Below, piece by piece: positions 34,806-45,543 of a stretch of DNA of 64,000 nt. Within the stretch, counting starts at the first letter, position 1. Every line of letters begins with the position of its first letter. Origin of the DNA: Limimaricola pyoseonensis (GTDB taxonomy: Bacteria > Pseudomonadota > Alphaproteobacteria > Rhodobacterales > Rhodobacteraceae). The stretch is taken from assembly GCF_900102015.1 (NCBI RefSeq), contig NZ_FNAT01000009.1, positions 79,527 to 143,526 on the forward strand, written 5' to 3'. Under the pieces are notes generated by a model that worked only from the letters and a program-made list of their open reading frames with translations, made no database searches and was not told the origin of the DNA. Position numbers and translations under genes: made by a program.

Positions 34806-35198
34806 CTATTCGGCCCAGCTTGCCAACAGGCCTGCCAGCACGTCGCTGCGGCTGACCATGCCCAGGAGCCGGCCGTCCGAGACCACCGGGTAGCGACGGT
34901 AAGGGTCCTGCGCGAAGACCCGCGCGGCCCCCAGCAGATCGAGATCCGGCGGCAGGCTCTTCACGTCCCGGCTCATCACCGCCGAGACCGGGCCGCCCCA
35001 TTCGCGGTGATAGGCGCCTTCGATCGCCGCGCGGAGGCAATCCTTCTGCGACAGCATGCCGAGCACGCGACCATCGGCATCGACCACCGGTGCTCCGGAA
35101 ATGCCCCGGGCCACGAGCACCTCCACGGCGCGCAGGATCTCGGTCTCGGGCGCGAAGCTCACGACGTCACGCGACATGATGTCCGCGACCCGGCGCAT
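34806..35198 (-). CDS. CBS-pair domain protein
   Basis: 130 aa from MRRVADIMSRDVVSF with ribosome site AGGAGGG. Two CBS motifs: VADIMSRDVVSFAPETEILRAVEVL...GAPVVDADGRVLGMLSQKD and VSAVMSRDVKSLPPDLDL...YPVVSDGRLLGMVSRSDVL. Likely binds an adenosine ligand to read energy charge. The start shares one base with the stop of the NqrM-like gene, so it is the distal end of the nqr operon. Confidence 0.9.
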   Translation of the reverse strand: MRRVADIMSRDVVSFAPETEILRAVEVLVARGISGAPVVDADGRVLGMLSQKDCLRAAIEGAYHREWGGPVSAVMSRDVKSLPPDLDLLGAARVFAQDPYRRYPVVSDGRLLGMVSRSDVLAGLLASWAE

Positions 35199-35341
35199 CA
35201 GCCTCGCCCTCCTTTCGGGCAGGCATCGCAGGCGCCGCCGCAACAGCCCGCGCGCGGCGCGCCCCGGCCGGCAAGGAGGCCGATGGCCAGCCCGGCCATC
35301 GCGCCGAGCAGGAGAAGCAGGCTCAGAGCGAAGACCGCCAT
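35198..35341 (-). CDS. nqrM: Small cysteine-rich membrane protein, NqrM-like (DUF539 type)
   Basis: 47 aa: one membrane helix (residues 3-26), then a short tail with four cysteines (C33, C34, C38, C41 in GCCGGACDACPK). NqrM, required for maturing Na+-NQR and thought to deliver iron to the NqrD/E site, has the same layout of one helix plus a Cys cluster and usually sits right after nqrF/apbE, as here. This one is shorter than usual (about 65-75 aa). The start lies inside the end of apbE by 19 nt. Symbol rests on position and layout. Confidence 0.6.
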   Translation of the reverse strand: MAVFALSLLLLLGAMAGLAIGLLAGRGAPRAGCCGGACDACPKGGRG

Positions 35342-36297
35342 CTCAGGCCCTCCCGATCCGCGGGCATCGCGTCGAAGCCGCCGGTGACGATCTCCCGGAA
35401 ACCGTCCTCCCTGCGCAGGAGGAACAACGCCGAGATGCCGGTCTTGCGGGCCTGGCATGGCCCCGCGACCGGCCCGAGCGCCAGCAGGCCGGTGGCCAGC
35501 GCATCGGCCCGCGCGCCGGTCTCGGCAAGGACCGAGACCTGCGCCAGCCGCGGCTCCGCCGGGCGGCCGCTGCGCGGGTCGATGACATGGCCCAGCCTAA
35601 GCTCCGCCACGCCGTTGGGCGCATGGCCGGAGGTGGCGAGCGCCAAGTCTCCGGTCTGCAGAAGGCGCTGCACGCCGCCGCCCGGTCGCTCGACGGCGAT
35701 CTGCCATGGCCGCCCGGAGGGATGGCGGCCGATGGCTCTCACCTCGCCGCCGATCTCGAGCAGTGCCTGCCCGCATCCCTCGCGCCGCAGCGCCGCGATC
35801 GCGAGGTCGAGCGCCAGCCCCTTGCCCAGCCCGCAGGCGTCGAATGTCAGGAGGCCGAAGGACTTGCGCGCCGCGTCGCCCCGCAGTTCGAACCACCCCG
35901 TCTCCACCCGGCCCATGATCGGTCCGAACCCGAAGCGCCGGACCGCCGGGCCGAGGCGGGCATCGAAACCGCCACCGCTGGCGTCGTGGGCGGCCTCCGC
36001 TTCCCGCAGCGCCGTATCGAGCAGGGGTGGCGTCTCGATCCACCGCCCTCCGGGCGCGGTGTTCAGCAGGCTCGCCGCGCTGTCGGCGCGCCAGGGCGAC
36101 AAGGCCCTGTCGATGCGGTCGAACTCACGGCGCAGACCACGCGCGGCCCGACCGGCATCGGCGCCGCCGGGCAGAACGCAGCGCCAGTAGCTGCCGAAGG
36201 CCCGCCCGCCGATGACCCTCGCATCGCGTGCGAAGGCCGGCCCCGCGAGGAACGTCATCGCCGCACCTGCGAGCATGGATCTGCGCGTCATCTGCAT
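35323..36297 (-). CDS. apbE: FAD:protein FMN transferase (ApbE), Tat-exported
   Basis: 324 aa. Twin-arginine leader TRRSMLAGAAMTFLAGPAFA, then ApbE domain motifs: RIDRALSPWRADS, DACGLGKGLALDLA, LEIGGEVRAIGRH, GHVIDPRSGRPAEP (metal/FAD site) and ETGARADALATGLLALG. It attaches FMN covalently to Thr of the S-G-A-T type motif on NqrC. It begins 2 nt after nqrF and serves the adjacent Nqr complex in the periplasm. Confidence 0.9.
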   Translation of the reverse strand: MQMTRRSMLAGAAMTFLAGPAFARDARVIGGRAFGSYWRCVLPGGADAGRAARGLRREFDRIDRALSPWRADSAASLLNTAPGGRWIETPPLLDTALREAEAAHDASGGGFDARLGPAVRRFGFGPIMGRVETGWFELRGDAARKSFGLLTFDACGLGKGLALDLAIAALRREGCGQALLEIGGEVRAIGRHPSGRPWQIAVERPGGGVQRLLQTGDLALATSGHAPNGVAELRLGHVIDPRSGRPAEPRLAQVSVLAETGARADALATGLLALGPVAGPCQARKTGISALFLLRREDGFREIVTGGFDAMPADREGLRWRSSL

Positions 36298-36299
36298 GG

Positions 36300-37511
36300 T
36301 CAAACTCCGAAATCGTCGCTGAAGACCTGCCCGGGCGGCACGCCCGCCTCCTCGAGCAGCATCCGCACGGCCGCCGTCATCAGGGGCGGGCCGCACAGGT
36401 AGTAGTCGCAGCGCTCCGGCGCCGGATGATCCATGAGGAAGCGGTCCCGCAGCGCCTCGTGGACGAAGCCGGCCGGGCCGGCCCATCCCGCTTCGGGCTC
36501 GGACAGGACCGGCGTGTAGCAAAAGTTCGGATGGCCCTGCTCCAGCGCTTCGAACTCGTCGGCATGCAGCAGGTCGCCCGGCCCCCGCGCGCCGTAGAAG
36601 AAGCTCATCTGCCGTCTGTCGCCGGCGCGCGTCAGCCGGTCGTGGATGATCGCCCTGAGCGGTGCCAGTCCGACGCCGCCGCCGACGAAGACCATCTCGC
36701 GCCCGCTTTCGCGCGCGCGGAACCCGCCATGCGGCCCCGACAGCGCCACGCGATCTCCGACGCGGCGCGAGATCAGCCAGGACGAGACCACGCCCGGCGG
36801 CACGCCCGGCAGGCCGGGCGGCGGCAGCGCGAGGCGGATCATCAGGACGATCCGGCCCGCGGCGGCGTCTTCGGGGCGGCCCGCCACCGAGTAGGCGCGC
36901 GTCACCGGCACATCCGTCGACACCCTCAGCCCGCGCAACCCGCGCCAAGCCTCGGTGTGGCGGTCAGGCACCGCGATCTCGGCAAAGTCGAGTGCGAATG
37001 GCGGCGCCGTCACCTGCACGAAGGCGCCCGCTTCGCAGTCGAGCGCCTCGCCCTCGGGCAGCGCCAATTCGATCTCGCGGATCAGCGGGCTCGGCATCCG
37101 CGTCGCGGCCACCACCGCGTCGAGCCGCGCCACGGGGGCGAGCCCTTCGGGCAGCGCCACCGTCAGGTCGCCGCGCAGCACCACCTGGCAGGCGAGATGC
37201 GCCCCCTCGCGCAGCTCGGCCCGGCTCAGCCGCGCGGTCTCGGTCGGCAGCGGATCGGCTCCGCCCTCGGTCACCCTGAGCCGGCACAGCCCGCAGGTGC
37301 CGGTACCGCCACAGGCGGCCGGCAGGTCGATGCCCTCCTGCTCCAGCGCGGCAAGCAGCGTCTCGCCGGTGCTGGCCTCGAAGCCCGGGCCACCCTCGAC
37401 CGAGACACGGACCGCCCGCTGCGGCACCAGCAGCCGCCGGGCGAGCAGCACGGCGGTCGAGAGCGCGAGCAGCAGCGCCGTCAGCAGCAGCGCTCCGGCC
37501 AGGGCGCTCAT
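36300..37511 (-). CDS. nqrF: Na+-translocating NADH:quinone reductase subunit F
   Basis: 403 aa, normal length. N-terminal membrane helix (5-28), plant-type 2Fe-2S domain with cysteines in [10 protein letters not shown] and HLACQ, an FAD site [12 protein letters not shown] site [14 protein letters not shown] and the C-terminal [13 protein letters not shown] entry subunit. Overlaps nqrE by 4 nt (ATGA). All redox ligands are conserved, so electron input looks normal despite changes in NqrB. Confidence 0.93.
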   Translation of the reverse strand: MSALAGALLLTALLLALSTAVLLARRLLVPQRAVRVSVEGGPGFEASTGETLLAALEQEGIDLPAACGGTGTCGLCRLRVTEGGADPLPTETARLSRAELREGAHLACQVVLRGDLTVALPEGLAPVARLDAVVAATRMPSPLIREIELALPEGEALDCEAGAFVQVTAPPFALDFAEIAVPDRHTEAWRGLRGLRVSTDVPVTRAYSVAGRPEDAAAGRIVLMIRLALPPPGLPGVPPGVVSSWLISRRVGDRVALSGPHGGFRARESGREMVFVGGGVGLAPLRAIIHDRLTRAGDRRQMSFFYGARGPGDLLHADEFEALEQGHPNFCYTPVLSEPEAGWAGPAGFVHEALRDRFLMDHPAPERCDYYLCGPPLMTAAVRMLLEEAGVPPGQVFSDDFGV

Positions 37512-38107
37512 CGCGCCAGCCCGCCGAAGGCGGTGAAGCCGAGCGACATCAGCCCGGTGACGATGAACGCGGCGCCGAGCCCCTGCAGCCCCTCGGGCAT
37601 GTCGGCATAGCGCAGCCGCTCGCGGATCGCGGCGAGCGCGGCGATGGCCAGCGCCCAGCCGATGCCGCTGCCGATCCCCCAGATGGCGGCCTCGGCGATG
37701 TCGTAGCGCCGCTCGACCATGAACAGGCTGCCGCCGAGGATCGCGCAGTTCACCGTGATCAGCGGCAGGAAGATCCCGAGGCCGCGATGCAGCACCGGGA
37801 CGAAGCGGTCGAGCGCCATCTCCAAGACCTGCACCACCGCCGCGATCACGCCGATGAAGACGATGATCCGCAGATGGGTGAGATCGACCTCCGGCAGACC
37901 GGCCCAGCCCCATGCGCCCTTCGCGAGAAGCGCGTGGTAGATCAGCGCGTTCAGCGGCACGGTGACGCCCTGCACCGCGATCAGCGCCAGGCCGAGGCCG
38001 ACCGCGGTGGAGAGCTTCTGCGACACCGCGAGGAAGGTGCAGATGCCGAGGAAGAAGCTCAGCGCGAGATTGTCCGCGAAGATCGCGTCGAAGAGGATGC
38101 CGCTCAT
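37508..38107 (-). CDS. nqrE: Na+-NQR subunit E
   Basis: 199 aa, six membrane helices. The two half-helix cysteines that hold the intramembrane Fe-S/Fe centre are present in [11 protein letters not shown] and [19 protein letters not shown] overlaps on both sides link it to nqrD and nqrF. Confidence 0.92.
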   Translation of the reverse strand: MSGILFDAIFADNLALSFFLGICTFLAVSQKLSTAVGLGLALIAVQGVTVPLNALIYHALLAKGAWGWAGLPEVDLTHLRIIVFIGVIAAVVQVLEMALDRFVPVLHRGLGIFLPLITVNCAILGGSLFMVERRYDIAEAAIWGIGSGIGWALAIAALAAIRERLRYADMPEGLQGLGAAFIVTGLMSLGFTAFGGLAR

Positions 38108-38751
38108 GGCTCCGCCTCCGGCGCGAGGCGATGCTCGGGCCGCTCGACCTGCTCGGGCCGGGCGCTCCGGATCGCCCAGACCAGCAGGCCGAGCACGAAG
38201 AAGGCCGCCGGGGCGAGCTGCATCAGCCGCAGCGGCGCGAACCAGCCGCCCTCCTCCGCGAGCGGCAGGACGGTCCGGCCGAACAGCGCCCCGGTGCCGA
38301 GCAGTTCCCGTATCGCCGCCACGACCATCAGCACGAGGCCGTAGCCCAGCGCGTTGCCCAGCCCGTCGAGAACGGCCGCGCCCGCCGGGTGATGCATCGC
38401 GAAGGCCTCGGCCCGGCCCAGCACGAGGCAGTTGGTGACGATCAGCCCGACGAAGATCGACAACCGCTCGCTCAGCGCGAAGGCGTAGGCGCGCAGCAGC
38501 TCGTCCACGAGGATCACCAGCGTGGCGATGATCGTGATCTGCAGGATCAGCCGGATCGCGCGCGGGATGTGCCGGCGGATCGCCGAGATGAGCGCCGCGG
38601 CCGTGCAAAGCACGAAGACCAGCGCCGCGCTCATGGTCAGCGCCGTGGTCATCGAGGTGGTGACGGCAAGGGCCGAGCAGATGCCGAGAATCTGCCGCGT
38701 CACCGGGTTGTCGCGGATCAGCGGGGACACCAGGCGGTCGCGCGCGCTCAT
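38104..38751 (-). CDS. nqrD: Na+-NQR subunit D
   Basis: 215 aa from [20 protein letters not shown]. Six helices; the partner cysteines of the intramembrane centre are in [13 protein letters not shown] and [14 protein letters not shown]. Paralogue of NqrE in inverted topology. Translationally coupled to nqrC and nqrE by ATGA overlaps. Confidence 0.92.
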   Translation of the reverse strand: MSARDRLVSPLIRDNPVTRQILGICSALAVTTSMTTALTMSAALVFVLCTAAALISAIRRHIPRAIRLILQITIIATLVILVDELLRAYAFALSERLSIFVGLIVTNCLVLGRAEAFAMHHPAGAAVLDGLGNALGYGLVLMVVAAIRELLGTGALFGRTVLPLAEEGGWFAPLRLMQLAPAAFFVLGLLVWAIRSARPEQVERPEHRLAPEAEP

Positions 38752-39509
38752 GCCGCCCCCTCCCGCAGCCGGTCGAGAAACGGGCCGTAGCCCCATGGCC
38801 CCATCCAGAACCGCACCATGTTCGCGACGCCGTTGCCGGTCCGGGTCGCGCCCGAGATGCCGTCGACCTCGTGCGGCCCCGTGGCATCGCCTCGGGTGAC
38901 GGCGATGCGGATCGCCCCGGTCTCGTCGGCGATCTCGCGGCCCGGCCAGAGCGCGAGCCAGTCGGGTTCGGTGATGCGGGTGCCGAGGCCGGGCGTCTCG
39001 CCCTGCGCGGTGATCGCGAGCGCGGCGACGGTGTTGAGGTCGGGTTCGAGCGCCAGCAGCGCCTCGATCCGCGACTGGTAGCCCTGACCGCTCACCGGCA
39101 GCACCACCAGTGCCAGCCGCCCGTCGCGCTCGAGCAGGTGAACCGGGACCACGGCGGGGCGTTCGCCCAGCCCGGCGATGTCCTCCGCCTCGGGCACCGG
39201 TTCCATCGCGCCGTCCCCGACCGCGACGAAGCGGCCGTCCGACAGCGCGACGAGACGGGTCTCCAGCGCGTCCACCCCGGCCTCGCGCATCAGGTCGCGC
39301 AGGCCCGGCAGCGTGTCGAGCATCTCCTCCATCCGGGCCGCGCGGGCGGCCTCGAGATGCGCCTCCTGCAACGGCCGCAGCAGGATCGCGGTCGTCGACA
39401 GGACCAGCGCCGCGCAGAGCGCCACGATCCCGGCCATGCCGATCGCCTTGACCGGGTCCTCGTTCGGCCGGTCGAGAAAGCGTCCCCAGATCCCTCGGGT
39501 CTCAGCCAT
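38748..39509 (-). CDS. nqrC: Na+-NQR subunit C
   Basis: 253 aa. N-terminal membrane helix (about 24-46) and a periplasmic FMN-binding domain. The covalent FMN site is intact as [13 protein letters not shown], whose Thr is the ApbE target. Other family stretches: [22 protein letters not shown]. The start lies 8 nt inside nqrB. Confidence 0.93.
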   Translation of the reverse strand: MAETRGIWGRFLDRPNEDPVKAIGMAGIVALCAALVLSTTAILLRPLQEAHLEAARAARMEEMLDTLPGLRDLMREAGVDALETRLVALSDGRFVAVGDGAMEPVPEAEDIAGLGERPAVVPVHLLERDGRLALVVLPVSGQGYQSRIEALLALEPDLNTVAALAITAQGETPGLGTRITEPDWLALWPGREIADETGAIRIAVTRGDATGPHEVDGISGATRTGNGVANMVRFWMGPWGYGPFLDRLREGAA

Positions 39510-40290
39510 GCCGCCCTCCCCGCCTCAGATCGTCGACGGCGAGCACGGCCGCATCGGCCAAGGGCGCCGCGACATTGCCGAACAGGACGGCGAAGACCAG
39601 CGCCGGTGCGACGGCGCCCTGGGCCGGGGCGAGCAGCAGGGCGAGCGCCCCGACCGCCGCGCCGAAGAGCCAGCGGGCGAGCGCGGTCACGGGCCCGCCG
39701 AACGGATCGGCCGCCAGGAAGACCGCGCCGAAGGCCAGCACTGCGGCGGCAGGCCAGCCCGGCCAGCCCGCCACCGCGCCCGCGACGGCCACGCCGACCC
39801 CCATGCCGAGCACGACCGGCATCGCCGCCAGCCCGCACCAGAGAAGCAGCGCCGCGCCGGGCAGCGCGGCCCAGAGCGCGGGGGGCGGCGGCGCCACCGG
39901 CGCGAGATGCGGGAACGACAGCGACAGGATGCCCAGCGCCAGCGCGCCGGTGCTGACGAAGCCGAACCCCACCCCGCCGAAGACCAGTTCGCCCAGCACA
40001 ACGGCCAGCGCCATCGCGACGGTGATCTCGCCCAGCCCGGCCTCGGCTGGCGCGAGCAGCGCCAGGATCAGGGCCGCGACGAGGCCGCTGCCGCGCACCG
40101 GCCTGCGGCGCAGCTCGGCGAAAACCAGGTCGCAGCCCAGCGCGACCGTCACCGCCACGAGCAGCGCCGCAGCCGCGCCCGGCTCGACGGCAAGCCGCAC
40201 CGCGACCGGCGGCAGCAGCGCGGCAAGCCGCAGCCGCAGTTCGAACCGCGCCGCGTGCCGCCGCAGCGCCAGGGGCGCGGCGTATGTCAT
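39502..40290 (-). CDS. nqrB: Reduced Na+-NQR subunit B lacking the FMN-attachment loop
   Basis: 262 aa, against about 400 usual. Helices match NqrB/RnfD at both ends: LVAALILALL...ITVAMALAVVLGELVFGGVGFG, and the ending FLAADPFGGP...WLFGAAVGALALLLAP...FAVLFGNVAAPLAD. The middle stretch that normally holds the D-x-x-S-G-A-T flavinylation motif is absent: after GILSLSFP only a proline-rich linker (APVAPPPPAL) precedes the next helix. So covalent FMN in NqrB appears impossible. Frame is intact and genes on both sides overlap, so this is not a decayed gene. Confidence 0.85.
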   Translation of the reverse strand: MTYAAPLALRRHAARFELRLRLAALLPPVAVRLAVEPGAAAALLVAVTVALGCDLVFAELRRRPVRGSGLVAALILALLAPAEAGLGEITVAMALAVVLGELVFGGVGFGFVSTGALALGILSLSFPHLAPVAPPPPALWAALPGAALLLWCGLAAMPVVLGMGVGVAVAGAVAGWPGWPAAAVLAFGAVFLAADPFGGPVTALARWLFGAAVGALALLLAPAQGAVAPALVFAVLFGNVAAPLADAAVLAVDDLRRGGRHG

Positions 40291-41378
40291 CCCTCCGCCT
40301 CCAGCCGGTCGAGCACGCGCCGCAGCAGGCGCCCGTAATCCGACCCGCTGGCGCAGATCGCGCTGGCCTCGACCATGTCCTCCTCCAGCAGGTCGAGGCA
40401 TCCGAGCCGCCGCGCCGCCTCCGCATCTCCGACGGACAGCGCGCGCAGCAGCGGAACCGCCCGCAGCTGCCGTGGCAAGGCCGCATCCAGCGCCGGAACG
40501 GGAACGATGGGCCGCGGCACCTGCCTGCCCGGTGGCGACACGCGCCCCGGATCGGCGCCGTGAGGGGACTCGAACCACGGCACCCGCCCTGCTTCGCGCC
40601 CGCACCATTCCCCCGGCAGCACGCGGCGCGGCGCACGATCCCCCGGCCATGCCCGGAACCGCGAGAAGTCCAGCCGCCCCGGCGAGACGAGCTGGCCGAT
40701 CGTCAGGACAGACTGCACCGGCACGGTCCAGACCGCGCCCTGCCGCGCGACGCTGTGCCGGCGCGCCACGCGGTGTCCCATGGTGGCGCCGGCGCCGGTC
40801 TCGGCCCGCGCCGTCCCGATGGGCAGATTGCCCGCGCCGGCATCGCGGCAGAAAAACACCGGCCCCGACGAGAGCTGGCCGAGCGCGGCAAGGCCGGGCT
40901 CGAGCAGGTCCGGACGGGCCCGCATCGCCGCGGCGCCGGCGGCCTCGGGCCCGCCAAGGGCATCCACGAAGATGGCGTCCGGCACATCCTCGACGCCGGG
41001 CACGCGACCGAAGGGACGGCGGCGGAAGACCGGCCACAGCCCGTTGGCCAGCAACGCCTCGCGCGGGTCCTCGGCCGGTCGGAGCCGAACCTCGGTCGGC
41101 GCGTCGCGATCCACCTCGATCACCACGCGCTCCAACCGCCGTCCGAGGCCGCGCCTCAGATCGGTGATCCGGCCGGTCGCCGGCGCGACCAGGCGCAATC
41201 GGGGCTGCAACCTGTCATGCGCGATCTCGTCGCCGATCGCGATGCGATCGCCCGCCTGCAGATCGCAGCGCAGCCGCAATCCGGGCAGGGCCGAGGCGTC
41301 GAGGACCAGATCCGGCGCCGCGGAGCGGTCGAACTGCGTCGTGGCAGCGTCGCGTGGATTCGGGTGCTCGTGAAACAT
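40287..41378 (-). CDS. nqrA: Na+-NQR subunit A-like protein, short form
   Basis: 363 aa from MFHEHPNPRDAATTQF (GGGAAGG ribosome site); NqrA is usually about 445 aa. Barrel-sandwich-like N-terminus (DLQAGDRIAIGDEIAHDRLQPRLRLVAPATGRITDL) followed by the NqrA core (ANGLWPVFRRRPFGRVPG...DAIFVDALGG). Peripheral quinone-binding subunit. First gene of the operon nqrABCDEF-apbE-nqrM-CBS; an FNR-like box lies 59 nt upstream. The shortening occurs in the middle and end. Confidence 0.85.
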   Translation of the reverse strand: MFHEHPNPRDAATTQFDRSAAPDLVLDASALPGLRLRCDLQAGDRIAIGDEIAHDRLQPRLRLVAPATGRITDLRRGLGRRLERVVIEVDRDAPTEVRLRPAEDPREALLANGLWPVFRRRPFGRVPGVEDVPDAIFVDALGGPEAAGAAAMRARPDLLEPGLAALGQLSSGPVFFCRDAGAGNLPIGTARAETGAGATMGHRVARRHSVARQGAVWTVPVQSVLTIGQLVSPGRLDFSRFRAWPGDRAPRRVLPGEWCGREAGRVPWFESPHGADPGRVSPPGRQVPRPIVPVPALDAALPRQLRAVPLLRALSVGDAEAARRLGCLDLLEEDMVEASAICASGSDYGRLLRRVLDRLEAEG

Positions 41379-41437
41379 CGGCCTTCCCGCCCGGAAACCG
41401 TTCCGACGAGTATCTCCCCCACCCCGCTGCACGCGCC

Positions 41438-41451
41438 TTGATTCAGGTCAA
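41438..41451. promoter_or_regulatory. FNR/FnrL box TTGATTCAGGTCAA
   Basis: TTGAT-N4-GTCAA, one base off consensus, in the gap between divergent nqrA (starts 41378) and the five-haem cytochrome gene (starts 41512), at 60 nt from each. Confidence 0.65.
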
Positions 41452-41511
41452 GGCCGCGCCTGACGGCTTCCCTAGATTCGAAACCGCGATCGCAGCGTGG
41501 AGGGTCAGGTC

Positions 41512-42588
41512 ATGTCACGGCTCACGATCACGGTCATCGTCATCGCCGCGGGTGGGCTCGGCTCGCCCCCGGCCGCTCAGGACGCCGCGCCGAGCCCCGA
41601 GCAGATCGTCTCGGACTGGCTCGGTTCCGCCCATGCAAAGACGGCGGCGGAAGCCTTCCGCCATTGGGATGCCGAAGGCGAGATCCCCGGCCATTGCGCC
41701 GTGTGCCACTCGACGCCCGGTTTCGTCGCCTATGCGAACGGCCCGCGCCAATCGCCGGGCCGGATCGATCACCCCGTGCCGACCGGCTCACTGGTCGAGT
41801 GCGAGAGCTGCCATGACCCGGCCGTCTCTAGGATCGAGGAGGTGCTGTTTCCCTCGGGCGATACCGCCAGCTTCGGAACATCGACCGCCTGCGCGATCTG
41901 CCACCAGGGTCGGGCCTGGGGCGGGGATGTCGATGCCGCGACCGCGAACATGCCGCCCGACGAGGTCGTGCCCGAGCTGTCGTTCATCAACGTGCACTAT
42001 TCGGCGGCCGCCACCACGCAGATGGGGTCCGAGGTCGCCGGCGGATACGAATATCCCGACCGGGACTATGCCGGCCGCTTCAACCACGTGCCGGGGCTCG
42101 AAAGCTGCGTCGGATGCCACGGCCCGCACGACACGAGCCTCGAGATCGCCGATTGCACGGACTGCCATGCCGGCATCCGGGCGTTCGACGACATTCGCAC
42201 GACCGCCCAAGATCTCGACGGGGACGGGACTGCCGACACCGGCATCGGCCACGAACTCGCAGCCCTGCACGATCGTCTCGGCGCCGCGATCACGCGTTAC
42301 GCGGCCGAGATCTCGGATCGCCCGATCCTCTACGATCCGGCGGCCTATCCCTATTTCTTCGCCGATCTCGACGGCGACGGCATCGGCGACGAGGATGAGC
42401 TGCAGCGAGGAAACGCCTACGCCGCATGGACGCCGCGCCTCTTGCGGGCGGCCTACAACTACCAGTTCGTCGCCAAGGACCACGGAGCCTATGCCCACAA
42501 TCCGCACTACGCGGCGCAGCTGGTCATCGACAGCCTCGCCGATCTGTCGAGCGTGTTGGCTGAAGAGCTGGAAGTCGAGCGGCCATGA
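41512..42588 (+). CDS. Periplasmic five-haem c-type cytochrome
   Basis: 358 aa from MSRLTITVIVIAAGG with ribosome site GGAGGG. Signal peptide about 1-25. Five haem motifs in order: CAVCH, CESCH, CAICH, CVGCH and CTDCH. An acidic, EF-hand-like repeat appears twice (DLDGDGTADTG, DLDGDGIGDEDE), possibly binding calcium. I do not recognise a named enzyme; it looks like an electron-transfer or reductase subunit. Divergent from nqr across one FNR-like box, so probably co-regulated with it. Confidence 0.85.
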   Translation: MSRLTITVIVIAAGGLGSPPAAQDAAPSPEQIVSDWLGSAHAKTAAEAFRHWDAEGEIPGHCAVCHSTPGFVAYANGPRQSPGRIDHPVPTGSLVECESCHDPAVSRIEEVLFPSGDTASFGTSTACAICHQGRAWGGDVDAATANMPPDEVVPELSFINVHYSAAATTQMGSEVAGGYEYPDRDYAGRFNHVPGLESCVGCHGPHDTSLEIADCTDCHAGIRAFDDIRTTAQDLDGDGTADTGIGHELAALHDRLGAAITRYAAEISDRPILYDPAAYPYFFADLDGDGIGDEDELQRGNAYAAWTPRLLRAAYNYQFVAKDHGAYAHNPHYAAQLVIDSLADLSSVLAEELEVERP

Positions 42589-42601
42589 TAGCCGCCAGCC
42601 T

Positions 42602-42652
42602 TACCTCGACAACTGCGTGCCCTGCCAAGGCGCCGATCTCGAGGGCCGGCCG
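42602..42652 (+). pseudogene. Fragment of a cytochrome c with broken haem motif
   Basis: Frame reads YLDNCVPCQGADLEGRP, which matches the cytochrome c pattern Y-xx-C-xx-C-H-G-A-x-L-x-G-x-P with the haem His changed to Gln (CAC to CAA is one base). It is an orphan segment of about 17 codons between the five-haem gene and csoR. Confidence 0.5.
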
Positions 42653-42672
42653 CACCGGCGCCGGCGGCTGAC

Positions 42673-42951
42673 CTACTGCCGCGCCCTCTCGAGCAGCGCG
42701 ACCATCTCGCGGAACTTGGTGCGCTGCTCGTCCGGGTGACCCGAGAGGATCGCCGCCTCCATGCAATGATCGGCGTGGTCCTCGATCAGGAGCCGCTCGA
42801 CCGCCTTCAGCGCCGAGCGCACCGCCGCGGTCTGGGCCAGCACGTCAACGCAGTAGCGGTCCGCCTCGACCATGCGCGAGATCCCCCGGATCTGGCCCTC
42901 GAGCCGCGCCAGCCGCTTCTGGATCGCCGCCTTGTTCCGCCTCTCCTGCAT
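42673..42951 (-). CDS. csoR: CsoR family copper-sensing repressor
   Basis: 92 aa from MQERRNKAAIQKRLARLEGQ. Cu(I) ligands C34, H59 and C63 have exactly the spacing of CsoR (C-x24-H-x3-C). All-alpha tetramer with no HTH; Cu(I) binding releases it from the operator. Two ATACCC-N5-GGGTAT operators stand between it and the divergent copper pump. A longer frame upstream runs through these operators and is rejected. Confidence 0.92.
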   Translation of the reverse strand: MQERRNKAAIQKRLARLEGQIRGISRMVEADRYCVDVLAQTAAVRSALKAVERLLIEDHADHCMEAAILSGHPDEQRTKFREMVALLERARQ

Positions 42952-43002
42952 CTCTCGCACCTCCGGCTCATGGAACCATACGTCGCCCGGCCCGTTGCGG
43001 AC

Positions 43003-43019
43003 ATACCCCATATGGGTAT
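43003..43019. promoter_or_regulatory. CsoR operator 1 (ATACCC-N5-GGGTAT)
   Basis: Perfect 6-bp inverted arms with 5-nt centre, nearer csoR (52 nt from its start). Confidence 0.75.
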
Positions 43020-43030
43020 CTCGACGGCAT

Positions 43031-43047
43031 ATACCCATAGGGGGTAT
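43031..43047. promoter_or_regulatory. CsoR operator 2 (ATACCC-N5-GGGTAT)
   Basis: Same arms and spacer length as operator 1, centres 28 bp apart, nearer the copA-like gene (54 nt from its ATG). Confidence 0.75.
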
Positions 43048-43100
43048 GTTCGGGCATCGAGGCGCCGAGTCGGCGCCTCGGGAGCACAGGAGGACGCGCC

Positions 43101-45452
<2,352 letters not shown>

Positions 45453-45459
45453 ACCACCC

Positions 45460-45494
45460 GGGGCGCCGCCGGACCACCGGTCCGGCGGCGCCCC
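45460..45494. terminator. Long hairpin after copA
   Basis: Perfect 16-bp stem (GGGGCGCCGCCGGACC and its complement) with a 3-nt loop, 7 nt beyond the copA stop; only TT follows. Likely terminator, or a stem giving lower expression of the DUF305 gene. Confidence 0.65.
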
Positions 45495-45543
45495 TTCGCA
45501 TGCAAGCGGGCCCTCCCCGGTCCGGCAGTGAAAGGAGAAACCG

